From Terebella lapidaria (Eukaryota > Annelida > Polychaeta > Terebellida > Terebellidae), in contig OX424570.1 in NCBI GenBank assembly GCA_949152475.1, positions 20,518,694 through 20,582,693 of the forward strand: DNA of 64,000 nucleotides, in the 5' to 3' direction. This document shows, one piece after another, positions 57,371 to 64,000 of the stretch (positions within the stretch are counted from its first letter, which is position 1; each line of letters opens with the position of its first letter). Both the position numbers and the translations under genes were made by a program. The notes beneath the pieces are model-generated. The model saw nothing but the letters and a program-made list of their open reading frames with translations, was not told the origin of the DNA and searched no databases.

Positions 57371-58106
57371 TGTGGCGATTTTGCCCTAAGCACGCGGCAG
57401 GTGATTGTAAACATACATGCCATTTATGTGGCCTTTTCGGTCTTGGCCTTGTTTTGACACGCTCCGTTCGAGCGGGCGTTGCTACGGCAACGCATTGTAA
57501 TTTACGCTCCAGTAAACTATAACAATGGTTTGATTATGCTTCGCGTGCAGCCTCTAGTTTCTGGTGTATTATATATACACTGGAAGCGGCTCGGTCGAGG
57601 AGATTGTCCAAGATCGAGTGACAGGATGCACTCGGAGCTCGCCATGAGCTTTGAGTTCCCTGTTCGGGAGTAGTGGGCTCCTAGAGCCCTGGGGACGATT
57701 TCCATGGGGAGGCCCGGGCTGGGAGAGACAAGTTGCTGACTCGGGGGCGCAAGCCCTGTGGATCGCCAGTTCTCTCCCTTCCCGGGACGTGTGACATAGG
57801 CTCTGGCCAGCATGTCGGACTGTACGGGGTTCCGTCCCCGAGGCAGACCGCGGCTCGCCAGGCCCCTCCAGCTAACACCGTAGTGATGAACCAGTTTCTG
57901 AACGGTGTCCGTAGACCTGGGAGTGTCGGGTGGGCTGTTACCTGGTTACCGTTAATGCTAGAGTGGTTACCGTGTCCGCAGTGACCTCCGGTGAGCGGCG
58001 CCGCTGCAAGGATCCGGAATAGCGGATGCGCGTCCGCAAGGACTCGCGGTGAGAGGACTATCCTCGAGGATCCCGAAGAGCGGACGATAGTCAATAACTT
58101 TACACA
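57371..58106 (+). repeat. probable second LTR
   Basis: Starts TGTGGCG after a polypurine tract and ends TTTACACA. It contains a TATA-box-like ttatatatacac at about 57568, about where an LTR promoter would sit. Its sequence differs from the LTR at 52368-53030, so two different elements are juxtaposed. Borders are tentative. Confidence 0.4.
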
Positions 58107-58199
58107 ATTATGTCAGCATGATAAAGGTGCAGGGGAAAGGTGCTCTGCTATACTCAACCGATCTCGCCCGCGCCTACAGACTATTTTCCACTGAAATAG

Positions 58200-59640
58200 A
58201 CTATTTTCAAACCCAGCTAACTAAAATAGGCTGTTTTCAAATCCAGCTAGCTCAAAACATCACATGAAAACATTTCTTATGTGTACTTGAAGCTGAAAGC
58301 TTTCTCAAGAATGATAGCTATTCAAAATAGTTCGATATGATTTTGTTCTTGTCATAATAGCAGCTCTCAACACAATTTCAGCTCTCTTTCCAGTCATGTC
58401 GGGCATGTGTGTGTATGGGTATGAGGTCCTGAAGAGCCCCGATCAATACTCATGAATAAAAATGACATCCCGAAAGCAGTCTCATTGGTTGGAGTATATT
58501 TCCCATAAGTCTGCACAGTATTTTTGTATGTTAATTTTGTTTTCACTTGGGAAGACATTGTAAAGCCATTAAACCGGAGATTTATGACGGGCCCCTCCAC
58601 CCCACTAGTCGATTTACATGACATAGAACTACCAGAACAGCCACACTGTATGAACGTGTGTATGAACTTGTGTAGCTGTGCATGTTTATAGAATGAATTT
58701 GAACAGGCTCTACACAGGGCCTGTTCTGAAGAAGGAGATTGACTGAGTCTGGGAGAACTATAAAAGTAACCAATTGATGGAAGGCATAGATGTATGATAT
58801 ATTGACAAATACCAGTCCGTACCCCAAACATCCATAGGGTAGAATTCTTTCTGAGTAAAAAGCAGTACATGTATGTACATGACTTGTGGAAGTGAAAATA
58901 TGCAGCTTTCATATCAGCAACCCATAAGAGAGAGAAAAATGCAAGTGAAAAACACGGGTTTCTGCTTTTTTTCAGAACTGTAAAACACTATGTCAGAATC
59001 ACAAATGTAGAATAATTTTTGGTCCACCTTGAACAAGAACATGTCCTCTACAGGGTGGTAGTGTTTGTTAAGGCCGATTATGTCCTTAATAGGCCACAAT
59101 ATGGTGTTAACTAGCACCCCAGTCAGCCAATTTTCAGCCTATTTCCCCATGTGTCATACGGTCCTGAAACTTGGCTGAGTTTTGGAGCCCTCCCCTTATG
59201 CAAATTGAATCAACATCACTCCATGTGCCTGCTGCTGGTCTGCCTCAGTCCAGGTGCTCCAGACATGTGGGACGAGAAACAAGAGGTAAGCCCCCCCCCC
59301 CCCCCCCTCCCTCGCTGGAAAGGTTTCATTGCTGAATATTTTTATGGCCCACACTCCACTCAAGGGAGTAATTACAGCGGGTGGTATTGAGACCAGCGAT
59401 GTTGAAGATTTGAATGTGTTACTTAGATGCAGAGGGATATCTCTATTTGACTAGGCTGTCTGATAGACTGATGGCAGCTAAGGTGATGCAATGGGGTCAG
59501 TCTGCCACAGCAGTACGGTGGATGTGGATTCCTCAATGTGGATCACACAAAGCATGTGGAACAGTGCAGCCCCCTGAAATCTGGATGGTGAACATCGCTG
59601 CTAGCAGTACCTCCCACAGATAACACTCACTTGTATTTGT
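58200..59640. other. AT-rich stretch between mobile elements
   Basis: Base composition returns to host level. A poly-C run lies at about 59291. A tandem tattttcaaacccagctaac/ctgttttcaaatccagctagc doublet lies at 58200-58250. No gene is seen. Confidence 0.35.
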
Positions 59641-59842
59641 AAAACTCTGTTGTTTCCAAACTACGCAGACGCTCTCAGACGCAGACGCTCTCAGCAGACA
59701 GCACCTCAGCCATTCATTTCAGCATAAAGTCAATGCCATCGCCAAACGCCCGAACAGTCTTCGTCTTCACGTCGACCCATATATGTTCAAACTCGCCAGC
59801 AACATTTAGACATGATGCTCACTCTATCCCCGTCTGTTCAGG

Positions 59843-61469
59843 CAACGATGACACGTCTGCAGCAAGCAACCAGACAACGCCAGCGACAACCATTTAGACC
59901 GGGGACGGCAAGAAATCACCAGGCAAAATTCAAGCTATACCTCCTGTTCTGCTCGCATTAGGGCCTCCGGGATATCAACCCTGACGTCAGAACTCAGTGC
60001 ATGTTCTGTGAGTTCCTCACACGCTCATTTACATCACCCAAAGCAATTCGCAACTATGAACTAACGTTGCGTGCTCTGGATAACACTCTATGGCACGTGC
60101 CTAATCAGCGCCTCCCTTTCAACAAGGATATACTATTACAGCTCTGTACCCTATGTGACTCACTGGAAAAAATATTCCTTGTGATGAAGTGTGCTGTACT
60201 GTTTGGTTACTTCAGGTTCCTGCGCCATTCAAACCTGGCACTATTAGTGCCCACAAATTCGATCCCAGCCGACACACGTGCAGGGGGACGTCCTCATACA
60301 CCCACCGGGCATAATTGTACTGCTAAAGTGGTCCAAGTCGACTCAGAAGGCCTCAGAACTAAAGCACATTCCCATGCCAGAGATCCCGGGCAATCCCATC
60401 TGCCCCGTCATTGCCTTTACCAGGATGACTGCGGCAATCCCGACACCCGCACCCAACGCCCCCCTGCTCCTCCTGCCCAATCAACGCAGCACACGGGCAC
60501 CCACCACGGTAACCACCGGTCAATTGCGGGCAATATTCCAGGAACTGCTCCCGGCCCTCGCCTTTCCCCCGCGAGCTACAGTCTCCACTCACTGGGGCGG
60601 GGTGGCGCGTCCGACAGCTACAGAGCCGGTGTAGCGATTTCAAATTACCCCCTACAGATCCTACCCCCCGGTAATCTGGAATCGTTTTCATGCTACCGGG
60701 GGGTAGGATGAAATCGATTCCAGGCTACCCCTGGGGGTAGCCTGAAAACGCTTTTAAGCTACCCCCCCCCCCCCCTGTTTTGATATTACCCCCTCAAGTG
60801 CGGTGGGCCCTATCATTCTCATGCATGGTTTGTTATGTGTAGTGACTAACCCACAACACATCTTAATTTGTTGAATAATATTTTGTTGAATACTCAATTT
60901 GTTGAATATACATTGATCATATTGTGTATGAATATTGAGTCTACCATTGTCTTTGGCCATGCACTGTATTAAGCATATAAGCAATATGACATGTATTTTA
61001 AGTTGGAGAAAATGTCACAAAATTTTCATATAAACGTATTCTTGTTCCCTTGGTTAAATAAAACAGAAAATGCATGCACGTTCTCACATTTAAATGGAAT
61101 TCAAGCAAATGTGGGTAATATAAACGGAATTTCGGCGAAGTAGGAAAAGTTTATATAGCTGCTATTTCAACAACACATTAAATATATGATGTGTTTGATA
61201 TTATCGGAAGCGGGGGAGGAATTTGAAAACAGAGGGGGTAGCTTGAAAACGTTTTCAAACTACCCCCCCGGTAATTTGAAATCGATTTCAAGCTACCGGG
61301 GGGTAGCCTGAAAATGGGGGTAGCTTGAAAGCTTTACACCGGGCTAGACTTTCTCAGCATCAAAAGCCATGGCACATGGAATAGTGACGCCTTCTGGCAA
61401 TATATTACGCCTGATGAAGCAGGCCTGAACGCCGTTCCACGCGGACTAGCACGGTATATTACCAACTGA
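59843..61469 (+). pseudogene. decayed tyrosine recombinase of a DIRS/Crypton-type element
   Basis: The N-terminal core-binding part reads FRPGTARNHQAKFKLYLLFC, then after an in-frame TAG at about 59957 VRTQCMFCEFLTRSF and KAIRNYELTLRALD. The catalytic part has LFGYFRFLRHSNLA with the first Arg, then shifts frame to VLIHPPGIIVLLKWSKSTQK, IPMPEIPGNPICPV and NAPLLLLP. It shifts again to YSLHSLGRGGASDSYRAG, the HxxR-type box with Gly in the usual first Arg position. The last part (DFLSIKSHGTWNSDAFWQYI, including the terminal Tyr region) lies beyond a 709-bp insertion. Stops, two frameshifts and the insertion make it non-functional. No reverse transcriptase is attached. Confidence 0.7.
60630..61338. 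mobile_element. 709-bp TIR element inserted in the recombinase, CCGG target duplication
   Basis: The ends are TGTAGCGATTTCAAATTACC and, inverted, TGTAAAGCTTTCAAGCTACC. CCGG flanks both sides (60626-60629 and 61339-61342). Removing the element and one CCGG restores a continuous recombinase reading (SYRAG joined to LDFLS), which confirms the borders. Subterminal regions repeat a ggggtagcttgaaaac-type word in both orientations. No protein is encoded, so it is non-autonomous. Confidence 0.85.
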
Positions 61470-61639
61470 CAGGATAAACAACGATACTGAAATATATAGA
61501 CTCTAAGATATAGCATAGCCTGTATATACGTCCCCATCATTGTTGCACTGTTAAATGTCCTTCGAATCCCTATTTACCACATTACTTATCCCACGTTCAC
61601 CCAATAACTACAACACCTTATCCGGTTTGGCGCACTACC

Positions 61640-62372
61640 TTATTCTACAATTGGCATCCCATCACATTTATTTCACTAACCGTCACCACTATACACATAT
61701 TTCGACACCATATCCACGCCAACCTCCATTTGTTCGTGTTCACGCCAGGATATGCTGGCAAAGTTGTAGACTTATAGATAGCATTTAGAATAAAGATAGT
61801 AGCGCCAAATTCGGGTTTGATCATTGCTTCCATGCATACACAACTCTAAATAGTCTTGAGATTTTATCAATAATGATGAAAGAATGGAAGCATTAATTCT
61901 ATGGCATTCTATGCAGATTCCGTTCACAACAATCACCAACATCCACCCTCTATCCCGACCACCTTGCACACCGCTCATTGGCTGCCCAGTTTATAGGCCA
62001 CGCCCCTCTCTCACCCGTCTCGCCACCACACTCTTCCATCCCCACCATTCTGGATTACACTGCAAATTACACACAAATATTCTCACCCGTCCCTCCCCAT
62101 TTATCCATTTTCACATTCCCCTTCCTACTTCTCTCTCAGACATCCAATTTTCCCCTGCCTTAATTTCACTAACCGTCACCATTCCATACAGATTTCGACA
62201 CCATATCCACGCCAACCTTCATTTGTTCGTGTTCACCCCAGGATATGCTGGCGAAGTTGTAGACTTATAGATAGCATTTAGAATAAAGATAGTAGCGCCA
62301 AATTCGGGTTTGATCATTGTCCCCATGCATACACAACTCTAAATAGTTTGGAGATTTTATCAATAATGATGC
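61640..62372 (+). repeat. ~493-bp tandem repeat, about one and a half units
   Basis: tttcactaaccgtcacc occurs at 61671 and 62164, and the following ~205 bp are nearly the same (for example atatccacgccaacctccat, gatagcatttagaataaaga, gtagcgccaaattcgggttt). The left part of the unit, 61880-62060, matches 50800-51010 across the retroelement cluster. Confidence 0.8.
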
Positions 62373-62566
62373 TTTTAAACTGTCATATAATAGTATCCGC
62401 TCCCAGAATTACGATTTCCAATTGAAAAAAAAATACAAACTGCGCATTGAAAAATCATTAAACCCGAGAAGGCAGCCATATTAACTGATTGACTTTCGCG
62501 CCATGATCCCAACAACGAAAGTTCAGTGATCAGAGGGAATTATCTTGATATTGATTCCATTTCCAG

Positions 62567-62879
62567 GAATGGAACACGAAATAGCAACTACTTCAGCAAG
62601 AGGCCGACTTCAAGTAAGAAAACTATTCATTTGTCTATATAGCTATGTGCCGACTGCGGAACTCTAGGCTTTAGGCTAAAGTATCACTTTAGCAAGGATG
62701 AATACATAGGAAAAGTGACACTTCAGCCCAGTTCAACACTCGGTCATATGATCATGTACAACATACAATAAACCAAGCAACGTAGATGAATGTCAGTATG
62801 TATCCTGCTTGGTCTTCTTACTTTTACAAAGTTCACATTGTTCCTGGCTCCTATCATGGGGATCACCATCAGCTACTGA
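62567..62879 (+). pseudogene. 3' end of a SUEL lectin, copy D, inverted orientation
   Basis: Two exons of the copy C type are on the plus strand. Segment 62567-62613 encodes MEHEIATTSARGRLQ, the linker exon with a 1-nt deletion relative to copy C. Segment 62832-62879 encodes FTLFLAPIMGITISY then stop, the hydrophobic C-terminus. The single-base loss is offset if the last exon uses the ACAAAG acceptor, so the frame could be kept. No SUEL domain or signal exon is seen upstream, where the 493-bp repeat begins. It is probably a truncated copy. Confidence 0.5.
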
Positions 62880-63119
62880 ACCACAGAGAGTTGTATGGTC
62901 TACTAGTATTATGTTATGTTTAACATCCGTGCACGTGATTATTGTTTGTATTTCTGCATTGAATCTTATTATAAATATACCATATTGTGATGAAAAAACT
63001 GATAAGAATAGGAGCTAGAAATAAAACATATCCATGCACTATAAAGGAACGTGTCACCCATGATGGTTGATACCAATGGAACGGCTACTGTATCAATCTA
63101 TTAGAATTTAAGGTACACA

Positions 63120-63265
63120 AGTTTGTGATTAATGGAAATAAAGCCCGACCGAATAGTGTATTCGAAGACACACTGGTGTCAACAAGAACAGACAATGTGT
63201 GAAATGTAGTTTTTTTCTACTGTACACATGGTGGAATTAGTATACAACTGTCCAACAACCTATGA
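63120..63265 (+). repeat. dispersed repeat, third copy
   Basis: Similar to 38455-38575 and, inverted, to 48765-48905 (tcgaagacacactggtgtca, cagacaatgtgtgaaatgta, tctactgtacacatggtgga). Confidence 0.55.
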
Positions 63266-63830
63266 AACTAATCTAGAAATCCGAAAGAAACCCCATGGAA
63301 TACATGTATGACAAGCACATAAGTACCTAATCACAAGACAAGTGGCTACTGAGTTTTAAGTGACAACTTGGCATAACCATGAGACCAGGTAGATATTAAT
63401 GGAATACATAGTGAGAGTGGGGAAAACGTCATAAACACCTGAATGGTGGCAAAAAAGTTGACTAGGAAGAATCAGAAGTTGGATTTCAAGATGCTTCTGA
63501 TTATTTCAAGATGACCAGATTTGGGTTTCGATGATGAGGAGTCTCCGATTGGATTTTGTCAACGCAGTCCATGATTTCATGCAGAAGTTGTTTAGAGGAG
63601 ATGAAAAATCACATGAGATACTGCAAGGGCGATTTGACAGAACCATCATTTATTCTTGTCAAAATGTTATTGATATGTGAGTATAGTGATAGGTTCTGTT
63701 AGGGAATCAATTTGTATGTGCACAACTTTTATTTAGTATCTATGAACAAATCCACCCGCTGTATCGTGCAAGTTATTGAAGAGGAAATCATCCAAATGTA
63801 CAATAAACAACACTCATTACTATTTACTTC

Positions 63831-64000
63831 TCATGGAAATTTCCACAAGAATCTGTCATCATTCAGTAGTTCTGCCAAGAGTTTGTTCCAAGGGCGATAG
63901 AAGTCTTGTAGTCTCTTTATCAGGCCATCACTCAGAGACACTGATTCTCGACGGTTGTGATTCTTCTGTCTATGTGCCAACGCCCTTAAATTCTTCATAT
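63831..64000 (-). CDS. CHST15-like: second CHST15-like sulfotransferase, last exon (continues off right edge)
   Basis: The minus-strand frame from the window edge reads MKNLRALAHRQKNHNRRESV, LSDGLIKRLQDFYRPWNKLL and AELLNDDRFLWKFP then stop at 63831. It is collinear with the last exon of the gene at 44543 (MKSLRASAHSRKNH, DFYRPWNKLLAELLDDDRFL) with about three quarters of residues the same by eye. The C-terminal two residues differ (WKFP against WES). The rest of the gene should lie to the right of the window. Confidence 0.75.
   Translation of the reverse strand, partial: MKNLRALAHRQKNHNRRESVSLSDGLIKRLQDFYRPWNKLLAELLNDDRFLWKFP

Noticed and set aside
57481..58194. several frames of 65-140 residues in the second LTR region
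   Set aside because: They overlap on both strands with no family resemblance and sit in probable LTR sequence.

Overview
The window is nuclear DNA of a marine invertebrate animal. Genes have many short exons with GT..AG introns, intergenic DNA is AT-rich, and mobile elements are abundant. A secreted SH3b-like protein, duplicated single-SUEL lectins, a CHST15-like sulfotransferase family and many TACATGTA-type words suggest a lophotrochozoan, most likely a bivalve or related mollusc. That assignment is inference. No bacterial-type gene organisation is present.

Left part (0-33.5 kb): the 5' half of a secreted SH3b-like gene runs off the left edge on the minus strand (555-891). The main gene is a 29-coding-exon minus-strand receptor (3559-25030). 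I assembled it exon by exon; every junction keeps frame and the total is exactly 1,685 codons plus stop. It has a signal peptide, four YWTD beta-propellers each followed by an EGF module, three CCP/sushi modules, one membrane span, and a tail with FSNPVY. The ectodomain resembles LRP5/6 with three sushi modules where LRP5/6 have three LDLa repeats. An intronless SLC37A4-like sugar-phosphate transporter (20929-22284) lies on the opposite strand inside intron 1. Further right is a two-coding-exon membrane-anchored SAM methyltransferase (31643-33337, minus).

Middle part (34-50.5 kb): a segmentally triplicated block carries small secreted SUEL lectins on the minus strand. There are two full genes and one orphan signal-peptide exon. 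A complete eight-exon CHST15-like sulfotransferase follows (44543-50316, minus). At the far right of the window a lectin fragment on the plus strand (62567-62879) and the last exon of a second sulfotransferase on the minus strand (63831-64000) show that both families were duplicated, partly in inverted orientation.

Right part (50.5-62.4 kb): a mobile-element cluster. It holds a tRNA-like SINE, a Ty3/Gypsy integrase remnant with a 3' LTR, a GC-rich broken gag-like region with C2H2-type fingers and a coiled coil, a second probable LTR, and a decayed tyrosine-recombinase gene. The recombinase is interrupted by a 709-bp terminal-inverted-repeat element with a clean CCGG target duplication. Part of a ~493-bp tandem repeat flanks the cluster on both sides.

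Across the window there are many short inverted-repeat elements. Two are fold-back elements whose interiors are arrays of short palindromes (17.6-18.6 kb and 29.6-30.3 kb).

All coordinates and translations were read by eye. Splice sites rest on consensus and phase agreement, not on transcript data.
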